This document shows positions 10,215 to 18,938 of a stretch of DNA of 64,000 nt, one piece after another. The translations under genes were made by a program, and so were the position numbers. The DNA comes from Paenibacillus sp. LHD-38. GTDB taxonomy: Bacteria; Bacillota; Bacilli; Paenibacillales; Paenibacillaceae. A model generated the notes under the pieces. That model worked only from the letters and a program-made list of their open reading frames with translations. It did no database searches and was not told the origin of the DNA. Each line of letters starts with the position of its first letter. The first letter of the stretch is position 1. The stretch is taken from the NCBI RefSeq assembly GCF_031157315.1, contig NZ_JAVIFU010000037.1, positions 1 to 64,000 of the forward strand, given 5' to 3'.

Positions 10215-11666
10215 ATGAAACAAAATCGTAATACGTTATCCGTCCTCATTCTGGCCATTTTTATGCTGGCAACTCTGCTTGCTGGCTGCTCGGGCGGCTC
10301 TAACAAGGAAAACGTGGCAGAGCCTTCACAAACCGAAAAAACGACAAGCCCGGAGAACAACAAGAATGAACCGGCAAATGCACAAGCGGATGATACGAAA
10401 GAACCGGTTAAACTGAAATTCACATTCTGGGGAAGCCCGCAAGAGAAAACGGCAATTGAACAGGCAACGAAAAAGTTTACAGAAAAATATCCTTGGATTA
10501 CGGTTGACGCGATTCATATCCCGGAGGCAGATTACGATGCGAAAATAACCGCAATGGTAGCGGGGAATGATTCCCCGGACCTTGGCTATATGCATGGGGA
10601 GCTGGCGGATCCGTGGCAAAAGGAAGGCAAATTCGTTAATATGTTCGAGCTGCTGGACAAAGACGACGAATTAAAGCGAGAAGATTTCTTGGATTATATT
10701 TGGTTCAAGTCTTCCGAGGACTTCGCTTACGGGATCAGCACAGCCGGGGAGACTTTCGGACTGTTCTATAACAAAGACCTCTTCGAAACGGCAAAGCAAG
10801 CCTATCCGCCGTCCAAACCGGAGGAAGCTTGGGACTGGGATCAATTCGTCGAAGTGGCTAAAAAGCTGACGCTGGACAAAAACGGCAAGAACGCTTCAGA
10901 AGAGGGCTTTGATCCGAATAATATCAAGCAGTACGGCGTGTCGTTCGAAACATGGCATGGACCGATCCACGCAACCGTCATTAACAATGAGGGTGAATGG
11001 ATAACGAAGGACGGCAAGTTTGGGTTCAGCGAGCCGCAAGCAACGGAAGCGATTCAAAGACTTGCTGATCTGATCAATGTTCATCATGTTGCGCCTTCGC
11101 CGGTGCAAATGAAATCGATTCCGTCGCAAGCGGTCGCGCTGCAATCCAAGCTAGTTGCCATGTCAATGCACGGACAATGGATCAACCTTGATCTTGGAGC
11201 AGCCAAAGTTAACTACGATATTGGCGTTCTTCCGAAAATGAGCCGTTCCGTGCCAATGGGCATCAGCGGAGCCTCCGTTATTTACAAATCGAGCAAGCAT
11301 CTGGATGAAGCCTGGCTGTTAACGAAGTTTTTGGAAAACCCGGAAGGCTCGCTTGACCTTTACAGCGGCGGATTATGGATGCCGACCATGACGAAATGGT
11401 ATACCGAGCCGGAGCTTATTGCCAAATGGGCAGAGAATAACCCGGCGCATCCAGCCGGCTTCAAGGATGCGATGATGAACAATTTGCTGAACAACGGCGT
11501 GCCTAACGGATCCTACTATATTAAAAACTTCTCCAAGGTGAACGCCATTACGTTCTCCGGTATGGATGAAGTATGGCTTGGCAGGAAAACGGCCGCAGAA
11601 GCCATGAAAGAAATCGAAGCGAAGGTGCAGCCCGAAATTCAAGGCAGATACGATGTAAGCCCATAA
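10215..11666 (+). CDS. ABC sugar importer, extracellular solute-binding lipoprotein (CUT1 type)
   Basis: The 483-aa protein begins with a lipoprotein signal ending in LLAGC (lipidated Cys25), then an acidic Asn/Glu/Lys-rich linker and a family 1 solute-binding fold (FTFWGSPQEKTAIEQ, then NDSPDLGYMHGELADPW). It would sit on the outer face of the membrane and hand an oligosaccharide to the two permeases that follow. The importer has no ATPase gene here, as usual for CUT1 systems that share a general MsmX-type ATPase. GGGAGG lies 7-12 nt before the ATG. Given the neighbouring arabinofuranosidases, beta- or alpha-arabino-oligosaccharides are the likely ligand (inference). A hairpin at 11690 separates this cistron from the permeases and would favour higher expression of the binding protein. 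Confidence 0.93.
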   Translation: MKQNRNTLSVLILAIFMLATLLAGCSGGSNKENVAEPSQTEKTTSPENNKNEPANAQADDTKEPVKLKFTFWGSPQEKTAIEQATKKFTEKYPWITVDAIHIPEADYDAKITAMVAGNDSPDLGYMHGELADPWQKEGKFVNMFELLDKDDELKREDFLDYIWFKSSEDFAYGISTAGETFGLFYNKDLFETAKQAYPPSKPEEAWDWDQFVEVAKKLTLDKNGKNASEEGFDPNNIKQYGVSFETWHGPIHATVINNEGEWITKDGKFGFSEPQATEAIQRLADLINVHHVAPSPVQMKSIPSQAVALQSKLVAMSMHGQWINLDLGAAKVNYDIGVLPKMSRSVPMGISGASVIYKSSKHLDEAWLLTKFLENPEGSLDLYSGGLWMPTMTKWYTEPELIAKWAENNPAHPAGFKDAMMNNLLNNGVPNGSYYIKNFSKVNAITFSGMDEVWLGRKTAAEAMKEIEAKVQPEIQGRYDVSP

Positions 11667-11689
11667 GTTAGAGGAGGAGAATTCTATCC

Positions 11690-11714
11690 GGGCGACCGGC
11701 AATGCCGGTTGCCC
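11690..11714 (+). promoter_or_regulatory. Intercistronic hairpin between binding protein and permeases
   Basis: gggcgaccggc and gccggttgccc pair around a three-base loop. There is no T-tract, so it is more likely an mRNA-stabilising or partial attenuation hairpin than a full terminator. Confidence 0.6.
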
Positions 11715-11744
11715 TAACCTAACAATAGTTTGGAGAGAGCAACT

Positions 11745-12698
11745 ATGAAATCAATAGCGGGCTTCCGGGAACGCTCGATCGTGCAGGAGCGTGCCGGCAG
11801 AAAAAAGCGTTCATCCAAGGAGTTCGGCTACGGCATACTTTTCGCGTCACCTGTATTGCTGGGCTATCTTATTTTCGTCATCGTACCGATTGTGGCAACG
11901 CTGTATCTTAGCTTCACTTCGTACAGCGTTGGAACGACGCCGATATGGCTGGGGTTCGATAATTACGTCCATTTATTCGAGGGAGCCGATCCTTTTTTCT
12001 ATCCGGCAGTAAAGGCAACCCTTTACTATGTGGGGCTGAGCGTACCCCTTGGCATTATTCTTTCTTTCTTTGTAGCGATCTTGCTTAACCAGAAAATCGT
12101 GGCTAGAGGATTTTTCCGCAGCGTATTTTATTTGCCGGTCATCATTCCGCTCGCTGCCTCGTCGATGGTTTGGATGTGGCTGCTCCAGCCGGATTTCGGT
12201 ATCGTCAATTATGCGCTGGAATCGGTTCATTTGCCATCCTCGAAATGGCTGGGCGATACGACATCCGTAGTGCCGACGCTTATTTTGTTCAGCTTCTGGA
12301 CACTGGGGAATACGATTGTTATTTTTTTGGCAGGCTTACAAGGCATTCCCTCTCATCTCTATGAAGCCATCGACATTGATGGCGGAAACGCATTTCATAA
12401 GCTCATATACATCACGATCCCGATGAGTTCTCCCATTATTTTCTTCAATACGGTCATTGCCTTTATTAACGGCTTTCAGACCTTTGTCCAGCCAGCTGTC
12501 ATGACGCAGGGGGGACCGAATAATTCAAGCTTGTTTTATGTGCTTTACTTGTTTAATGAAGGCTTCAAATCTTCCCGAATGGGGAGCGCAAGCGCAATTT
12601 CGGTTCTGCTGTTTATCGTTATCGTATTATTTACCGCGATCATTTTCTTCTTCTCCAAATCATTTGTCTATTACGAAGGAAAGGGGGGGAAGAGATGA
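11745..12698 (+). CDS. ABC sugar importer permease 1 (MalF/UgpA-like)
   Basis: A six-helix permease of 317 aa from the ATG at 11745, which has GGAGAG seven bases upstream (an in-frame TTG at 11730 is less likely). The permease-ATPase coupling (EAA) loop reads YEAIDIDGGNAFHKLIYITI, the CUT1 form. It lacks the large extracellular loop of enterobacterial MalF, as usual in Gram-positive bacteria. Its TGA overlaps the ATG of the second permease. Together they form the membrane channel for the oligosaccharide delivered by the upstream lipoprotein. Confidence 0.94.
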   Translation: MKSIAGFRERSIVQERAGRKKRSSKEFGYGILFASPVLLGYLIFVIVPIVATLYLSFTSYSVGTTPIWLGFDNYVHLFEGADPFFYPAVKATLYYVGLSVPLGIILSFFVAILLNQKIVARGFFRSVFYLPVIIPLAASSMVWMWLLQPDFGIVNYALESVHLPSSKWLGDTTSVVPTLILFSFWTLGNTIVIFLAGLQGIPSHLYEAIDIDGGNAFHKLIYITIPMSSPIIFFNTVIAFINGFQTFVQPAVMTQGGPNNSSLFYVLYLFNEGFKSSRMGSASAISVLLFIVIVLFTAIIFFFSKSFVYYEGKGGKR

Positions 12699-13528
12699 GT
12701 AAGCTTCCTGTTCTGCAGCGCTGCGTCATTTACGCATTGCTGCTCGCGGGTACCGTGTTTTGTTTATTTCCGATATTTTGGATGCTTCGTACTTCGTTGA
12801 TCGGAATGGGTGATCTTTATCAGATGCCGCCGACTATTTTTCCAGAATCACTCAGCTGGGGAAATTACAAAACGGCTCTCGAAGCTTATCCATTCGAGCG
12901 GTTTTTCGTAAACAGCACGATTGTAACCGGATCCGCTGTCGTAGGCGTGCTGCTTTCAAGCTCGATTTGCGCATACAGCTTCTCTCGGATCGATTGGAAG
13001 GGCAGAGATAAGGTGTTCGGTTTTATTCTGTCTGGTTTAATGATTCCGTTCTTCGTGGTCATGATTCCGCAGTTTGTTTTCTGGAATGCGCTGCATTTGA
13101 CGGACACGTTCGTTCCGCTGATTGCACCATCATGGTTCGGAGGCGGCGTGTTTAATATCTTTTTGCTTCGTCAGTTTTTTCTCAGCATTCCGAGAGACTT
13201 GGATGAAGCGGCTAAGGTTGACGGTGCCGGACATTTCCGTATTTATTGGCAGATCATTTTGCCGGTAGCGAAGCAAGCCATGATTGTCGTAGGTTTGTTG
13301 ACGTTTCTAGCCAATTGGAATGACTATCTCGGGCCGTTAGCTTTTATCACCTCGGAGAAAAATTATACGCTCATGCAAGGACTTACACTGTTCCAAGGCT
13401 CTTATTCGGCACAGTGGCATCTCATGATGGCAGCCACCGCCGTCATTGTCATCCCATCGCTAATCATCTTCTTCATCGCGCAGCGGCATTTCATTGAAGG
13501 AATTGCGATGACCGGCATTAAAGGATAA
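12695..13528 (+). CDS. ABC sugar importer permease 2 (MalG/UgpE-like)
   Basis: A 277-aa six-helix permease whose ATG overlaps the upstream stop by four bases (ATGA). The EAA loop reads LDEAAKVDGAGHFRIYWQII, and the protein ends with the usual GIAMTGIKG tail of this family. It pairs with permease 1. No terminator with a T-tract follows, only a short hairpin at 13566, so transcription may continue into the secreted enzyme genes. Confidence 0.94.
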   Translation: MSKLPVLQRCVIYALLLAGTVFCLFPIFWMLRTSLIGMGDLYQMPPTIFPESLSWGNYKTALEAYPFERFFVNSTIVTGSAVVGVLLSSSICAYSFSRIDWKGRDKVFGFILSGLMIPFFVVMIPQFVFWNALHLTDTFVPLIAPSWFGGGVFNIFLLRQFFLSIPRDLDEAAKVDGAGHFRIYWQIILPVAKQAMIVVGLLTFLANWNDYLGPLAFITSEKNYTLMQGLTLFQGSYSAQWHLMMAATAVIVIPSLIIFFIAQRHFIEGIAMTGIKG

Positions 13529-13565
13529 TGACAGCAAAAAACACATAACGCTCACGCTTGTCATG

Positions 13566-13582
13566 CTGCTTGCTGCAAGCAG
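13566..13582 (+). promoter_or_regulatory. Short perfect hairpin between importer genes and secreted-enzyme genes
   Basis: CTGCTTG-ctg-CAAGCAG, seven base pairs, without a following T run. This is compatible with read-through from the importer operon or partial attenuation. Confidence 0.45.
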
Positions 13583-13600
13583 ATAGAAATCGAAGTGTAA

Positions 13601-13614
13601 AGTAAGCGCTTTCA
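13601..13614 (-). promoter_or_regulatory. Strong cre (CcpA) site ahead of the (alpha/alpha)6-barrel glycosidase gene
   Basis: On the minus strand the site reads TGAAAGCGCTTACT preceded by A, a full match to WTGNAANCGNWNNCW, including the central palindrome AAGCGCTT. It lies 48 nt before the ATG at 13662 and implies catabolite repression of the downstream secreted proteins. Confidence 0.75.
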
Positions 13615-13661
13615 TTTATGTGCTTTTGGAAATTATTAAAACTATTGGAGGAGATTCTATC

Positions 13662-16600
13662 ATGTCACGATCGAAAAAAAGGATAAAGCGAACCGTTTCC
13701 CTCGCCTTGGGACTTGCGCTTGTCTTCGGTAGCATTCCGCCGCTCGCATCGGCGGCCAATAATCCCGGAATGCCCGTCTTTAAAAGCTCGGGCACCGTTA
13801 TTCCGCAGGAGCCGGCATCCTATTTACCTGAACAAAGCATGATGCAAGCCATCTACGACAAGGAGAAAAACGGTACTGATTTCTGGATGGATCGGTTGTT
13901 GGCGCGTCCCGGCAACGATCCTGCCAGAGAGGCCCGCGGGGTAGATTTAATGACCCGGGGCAGAGCTTTGTATATGAAGGAGCACACGCCGGGCACGATC
14001 GGCTTTGCGGGAAGGACAGCTTACCAGGATGTGCTAGGCGGCAATGCCTATACGGTTACGTTCAGTGGCTTGCCTTTAACGGAGGATGTCAGCAAACGGC
14101 TGCAAATGCCGAGCCATTGGAGAAGCGAGCATAATGCGCAAGGATTAAACGTCGTGCAGCGCAAATTTATAACGGATAATAACGCTGCGATAACGCTGCT
14201 TGACCTCAAAAATACAAGTGCGGAAGCCAAATCGGTAACGATGACAGTTAATCCTTCGTTCGTATCCAAGGCAGAAGGCGATGAGCTAACGGGTGTGGTC
14301 AATTCCGCCCGAAATCTAACGAAAATTATGACGCGTTTATCCGGCAGCGGGATGTCTGCTGCGGATAACAAGCTTACTCGGACGATTAGCATTCCGGCCG
14401 GAGCAACGCTGCAGGCTAATGTGGTTATGGGCTTCACCACGACTGAAATTCCGGAATCGCTGACGGAGTATAACGTCTACAAAGGTCTAAATAACGATGA
14501 TGCGCTTGCGAAGCAGACGCAGGATTATAACAAATGGTGGGCGGATAATGTACCGTATATCGATGTCCCTGATGAAAATATTAAGAAAATCGCGTATTAC
14601 CGGTGGTGGCTGAACCGTTTCAACTATCTTGATGCCAATATCCCCGGAAATGACTTTCAATTTCCTACCTCAATAGAAGGCGTACTGGGCTACAATAATG
14701 CGATCGTATTGACGCAGCCCATGCACATTCAGGATCTTCAATATTTGCGTAATCCCATGTATTCGTATGGGAACTGGGTATCGGTGGGCGAAACCTCCAA
14801 CGGCGGCGCTTTTACCGATAACCCGGGCATGCCGGACAATTGGAACAATTACTACACCCAATACTTATCGGAAGCGGCATGGAACAGCTACAAAATTCAT
14901 GGCGGGCAGCCCGAGATAATCGGAAACTTAGCTCATTATGCGGAGAAAGACGTTGCTGGTCAGCTTTATCGCTTCGATAATAACAACAACGGCGTCATCG
15001 CATACGACTGGGGTGCATTAACAGGCAATGATGCGGATGCCGTCTCTTTTCACTGGAAATCGGGCAACCAAGAGCGGGCAGAGGGCGCTTACGTTTATGG
15101 AGGTGCGAAAGCGGCAGCCGAAATGTATGGGTTCCTAGGCAATGAGGAGAAGGAAGCCGAGCTTGGCGCACTTGCTGCAGATATTCAAGAAGGCATTATG
15201 GAAGAGCTTTGGGATGAAGAAGATCAAGTATTCAAGCACCGCCATATCAGCTCGGACGAACTTAATCCGTGGAAAGAAATTAACAATTATTATCCGTTTA
15301 CCGAAGGCGTACCGCCAAACGAGGATACGTACAAAGAAGCTTTCCGCTTATGGCAGGATGCAGCCGAATATCCGATCTTCCCGTTTTTCACGGCGAATCA
15401 GAAGGATAAAGCAGCAGCAGCAGCCCAAGGGGAAGCGGGCTCCAACAATTTTTCGACCATCAACTCCACGGTAACGTTCCGTTTGTTCGCGAAAGCGCTG
15501 CGGGATTATCCATCGGAATACATTACGGCAGATATGTATAAGCAGCTGCTTTATTGGGTGGCTTGGGCGCAATATTACGATGGGGATACGCGCTACCCGG
15601 ATGCCAATGAATTCTGGGCGAACTGGAATCCTGCTACTCAAAAAATCGATTACCGCTCTTGGATCCATCACAATATTCTTGGGAATTACAATTATACCTT
15701 AATCGAGGACGTGGCAGGCTTGCGTCCAAGGCTGGACAAAAAAATCGAGCTTTGGCCGCTAGATATCGGCTGGGATCATTTTACGGTTAACAATCTGAAC
15801 TACCATGATCAGGATTTGACGATTGTATGGGATAAGCCAGGGGACGGCACGACGCATTACGGTACTGCTCCTGAGGGTTATTCCGTATTTATCGACGGCG
15901 AGCGTGCTTTCACGGCGGATAAACTCGTTCAACTGGTCTGGGACCCGGATACAGGCAAGGTTGAATTCCCGGACGAGGACGGTACGGTAATTTTTGAAAG
16001 TACAATGGACCAAATGAAGGAAGCAAAGGATGTTGCGCTTAAAGACGACAGAATGGTAGACATGTTCCAGAAGGCGGGCATCGACCTAGACCCAGAAACG
16101 GCTGGCTTCCCGAATCTAGTCGCAGCAGAAGGAGTAAAGCAATCCGCTTCGTTTGTGGCAGCGGGTACGAAAGTTAGCGACGCGGTGGACGGATTCACGA
16201 TATCCGGAACATCCAAGCCGCGTGAAGCTGCCTTCACACCGCCGATCTGGGGGAGCAAGGGCTCGCCAAATGCGACGGATTGGTATGAAATTGATTTCGG
16301 GCAGCAGACGGCATTTGATAATGTGAAGCTTTACTTTTACAACGATCGTTTGGCTTCCGGCGGTTACAGTGAGCCATCCATGTACAAGATCGAATATTTC
16401 GACGGTGCGCAGTGGCTGCCTGCCCAGAAGCCGTATAAGCTTCCGAAGATCCCTCAGGCGAATTTGAACGAAGTACAGTTCCCGGCTGTTAATGCCAGCA
16501 AAATGCGGGTAACGATGACGCACAAGGGAGCGAACAAAACGGCGCTAAAAGAAATTCAAGTGTATCATACTGGCATTATTCCTCCTGTTCCGGTTAATGA

Positions 16601-18857
16601 GAAGCCGGAGGTCGCGGCTGCGCAAGATAGCGGACCGAAGCTGCCGCTGCAAGCAAAGCTAATCGGAAGCGCAGTGGATGACGGATTGCCAGACGGCAGC
16701 GTCTCGGTGAACTGGAGTAAGCTAAGTGGTCCGGGGAACGTCGTTTTCGCCAATCCGAAGGAAGGAAGCACAACCGCAACCTTTACGGTCGCTGGAACCT
16801 ACACGTTAAAATTTGAAGCAACCGACGGCGAGCTCTCGTCAGATACTGAGCTGACGGTCGTTGTTGATCCTTTGCCATCGGAAATTAACGTGGCGACCTT
16901 CGCGACGCCGACAACCTCCTTCGTATCAAGCTGGGAGTCATTGGCTGCGGTCAATGACGGCTTGGATTGGCCAAATTCGAATCCACCTAACGGCGTTTCA
17001 GCAGGTGGAATTCCGAGATATGGAAACTGGAGCCAGCAAGGGACGCAATGGGTGGAATATACATGGAGCAACCCGGTGAAAATCGGAAAAGCTTCTGTCT
17101 CGTGGATGGATGACGGCGGGGGCGTGAAGCTGCCAGCCTCTTGGAAGCTGCAATATTGGGACGGCACTAAACTTGTGGATGTGGCTGAGCCTACGGCATA
17201 CGGCATAACCAAAAACGGTTACAACAACGTCCAGTTCAAACCCGTGATGACGACTAAGCTGCGTATCGTCATGGTCAGCAATAATGCATCGACAGGAATT
17301 TTGGAATGGAAAGTGTTAGCTGAACCGCCTGTAAGCGTGAAAGCTGTCAAAGTACCGACGCTGGTTGGCGAGCAGCCTCTATTGCCTGCCAAAATCGAGC
17401 AAACGTACGCTGATGGTTCAATACAAGAGGGTAAGGTGACTTGGTTCCCTATAGATCCGGAGCTTTTGCAAAATCCAGGCTCTTCGTTCAAGGTGACGGG
17501 AATCATCGAAGGGTCGACGCTGCAAGCGGAAGCTACCGTATATGTCAGGGTCACAAACGCTGTGCAGGTAACCAATATTAGCGATATTAACGCGGTTACT
17601 TCCGTTGGTAAGGCTCCGGTACTGCCTTCGGCAGCCGATGTTTTATACAACGACGGTTCATGGGATAACGTAAGCAGCATCATTACCTGGGATGCCATTG
17701 CACCAGAGTCGTATGCTCAGATCGGCCAGTTTATCGTAGAGGGCTCTATCTCAGCCTCGACGACGAAGGTGAAGGCATACGTTTCGGTCACCGGAGGCAC
17801 GGTGACAGCAATCGGGGCCGTACAGGTTACGACTTCAGCCGGAGTGGCACCGACGCTGCCAGCCAAAGTAGGCGTGACCTATGAAGGCGGAGCAAGCGCA
17901 GAGTTGTCTGTCACATGGGACGCGATCGCTCCAGCAGCTTACGCGCAGCCGGGCTCTTTTAAAGTAAATGGAACCGTTACAGGAACAACTAAGAAGGCGG
18001 AGGCAACAGTCACCGTTACGGAAGCACAGAACGCGGCAGCCGCGACTCTCAGCGGACCGGAGAAAATAGAAGGCGGAGAAGCCTTTGATGTCGTTCTCGG
18101 TATTAGCGGTGCGGATCAATCGGTTTTCGCCGAAGATATTGTAATCGCGTTTGATGCCGATAAGCTTGAATGGATTGGCGCAGAGGATGAGCTGTTGAAC
18201 GAACATTTCGCTCTCGTCGGTGAAAGTCAGAAGGATGGAGAAATTCGTCTCATCACCGCAAAAATCAACGCCGCAGGCTCAGAGGTAAACGGCCCGCTCG
18301 TTAAGCTTTTGTTCAAAGCTAAGGATACGGATAGCGGAGCAATGGCAAATATCACGATAATGAAAGCGACTGCCGCTGATGCAGCGGGGCTGGAGACGGA
18401 GCTTGCTGGAGCCGGGTATAGCATTCAAATTAACGGTGTGAATAAAGCAGTGCTCCGCTCCCTTATCGCGGAAGCGCAGCAGGCGCATGATGCAGCAGTC
18501 GAAGGTACGAAGGTTGGCCAGTATCCTGTCGGTTCCAAAGCTGCGCTTCAAGCGGCTATTCAAGCAGCGCAAGCCATTGTTGCTAAGAGCGGCGTAACTT
18601 CTGCTCAAATCGAGCAGGCCGTCCAGCAATTGAACGACGCGCTGCAATTGTTCAAAGCTTCGATCATCAAAGCGCTGCCAGGCGATGTGAGCGGCGATGA
18701 CAAGGTGAGCGTTGGCGATCTTGCAATCGTAGCGGTATCCTATGGCAAAACATCAGCACATCCGCAATGGGAGCAAATCAAAAAAGCGGATATGAATAAG
18801 GATGGAAAAATCGATATCGAGGATCTTGCGGCACTTGCCAGACTTATTCTAGGTTAG
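13662..18857 (+). CDS. Secreted multimodular glycoside hydrolase ((alpha/alpha)6 barrel, GH121/MGH1-like candidate) with cohesin, FIVAR and dockerin
   Basis: From the ATG at 13662 (TTGGAGGAG upstream) the protein is 1,731 aa. Visible order: signal peptide 1-31; beta-rich N-domain about 55-260; (alpha/alpha)6-barrel-like catalytic region about 290-720; discoidin-like 825-970; PKD/Ig-like 975-1070; second discoidin-like 1075-1220; three Big_4-type Ig repeats 1222-1453; cohesin 1460-1592; FIVAR 1593-1670; type I dockerin 1672-1731. The dockerin has two calcium loops starting DVSGDDKV and DMNKDGKI. Barrel acids that could be catalytic include Glu339, Glu474, Glu569 and Glu682. The barrel resembles the GH63/MGH1-like clan. 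Beside GH127 and an importer, the closest functional idea is GH121 beta-L-arabinobiosidase (HypBA2), also a ~1.9-kDa-residue multimodular protein with FIVAR repeats. That family assignment is an inference; secretion and the cohesin/dockerin cassette are well supported. Confidence 0.82.
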   Translation: MSRSKKRIKRTVSLALGLALVFGSIPPLASAANNPGMPVFKSSGTVIPQEPASYLPEQSMMQAIYDKEKNGTDFWMDRLLARPGNDPAREARGVDLMTRGRALYMKEHTPGTIGFAGRTAYQDVLGGNAYTVTFSGLPLTEDVSKRLQMPSHWRSEHNAQGLNVVQRKFITDNNAAITLLDLKNTSAEAKSVTMTVNPSFVSKAEGDELTGVVNSARNLTKIMTRLSGSGMSAADNKLTRTISIPAGATLQANVVMGFTTTEIPESLTEYNVYKGLNNDDALAKQTQDYNKWWADNVPYIDVPDENIKKIAYYRWWLNRFNYLDANIPGNDFQFPTSIEGVLGYNNAIVLTQPMHIQDLQYLRNPMYSYGNWVSVGETSNGGAFTDNPGMPDNWNNYYTQYLSEAAWNSYKIHGGQPEIIGNLAHYAEKDVAGQLYRFDNNNNGVIAYDWGALTGNDADAVSFHWKSGNQERAEGAYVYGGAKAAAEMYGFLGNEEKEAELGALAADIQEGIMEELWDEEDQVFKHRHISSDELNPWKEINNYYPFTEGVPPNEDTYKEAFRLWQDAAEYPIFPFFTANQKDKAAAAAQGEAGSNNFSTINSTVTFRLFAKALRDYPSEYITADMYKQLLYWVAWAQYYDGDTRYPDANEFWANWNPATQKIDYRSWIHHNILGNYNYTLIEDVAGLRPRLDKKIELWPLDIGWDHFTVNNLNYHDQDLTIVWDKPGDGTTHYGTAPEGYSVFIDGERAFTADKLVQLVWDPDTGKVEFPDEDGTVIFESTMDQMKEAKDVALKDDRMVDMFQKAGIDLDPETAGFPNLVAAEGVKQSASFVAAGTKVSDAVDGFTISGTSKPREAAFTPPIWGSKGSPNATDWYEIDFGQQTAFDNVKLYFYNDRLASGGYSEPSMYKIEYFDGAQWLPAQKPYKLPKIPQANLNEVQFPAVNASKMRVTMTHKGANKTALKEIQVYHTGIIPPVPVNEKPEVAAAQDSGPKLPLQAKLIGSAVDDGLPDGSVSVNWSKLSGPGNVVFANPKEGSTTATFTVAGTYTLKFEATDGELSSDTELTVVVDPLPSEINVATFATPTTSFVSSWESLAAVNDGLDWPNSNPPNGVSAGGIPRYGNWSQQGTQWVEYTWSNPVKIGKASVSWMDDGGGVKLPASWKLQYWDGTKLVDVAEPTAYGITKNGYNNVQFKPVMTTKLRIVMVSNNASTGILEWKVLAEPPVSVKAVKVPTLVGEQPLLPAKIEQTYADGSIQEGKVTWFPIDPELLQNPGSSFKVTGIIEGSTLQAEATVYVRVTNAVQVTNISDINAVTSVGKAPVLPSAADVLYNDGSWDNVSSIITWDAIAPESYAQIGQFIVEGSISASTTKVKAYVSVTGGTVTAIGAVQVTTSAGVAPTLPAKVGVTYEGGASAELSVTWDAIAPAAYAQPGSFKVNGTVTGTTKKAEATVTVTEAQNAAAATLSGPEKIEGGEAFDVVLGISGADQSVFAEDIVIAFDADKLEWIGAEDELLNEHFALVGESQKDGEIRLITAKINAAGSEVNGPLVKLLFKAKDTDSGAMANITIMKATAADAAGLETELAGAGYSIQINGVNKAVLRSLIAEAQQAHDAAVEGTKVGQYPVGSKAALQAAIQAAQAIVAKSGVTSAQIEQAVQQLNDALQLFKASIIKALPGDVSGDDKVSVGDLAIVAVSYGKTSAHPQWEQIKKADMNKDGKIDIEDLAALARLILG

Positions 18858-18885
18858 TCGTTGATACGAAAGCATAAGCAACCAA

Positions 18886-18909
18886 GGGGAAGGCGAATCT
18901 GCCTTCCCC
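18886..18909 (+). promoter_or_regulatory. Perfect 9-bp intercistronic hairpin
   Basis: GGGGAAGGC-gaatct-GCCTTCCCC with no T-tract, between the glycosidase stop and the SLH-cohesin gene. It is likely a processing or stability element inside one transcript. Confidence 0.6.
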
Positions 18910-18938
18910 ACCTACTTACGGAGAGGAAGAAACGTCCT

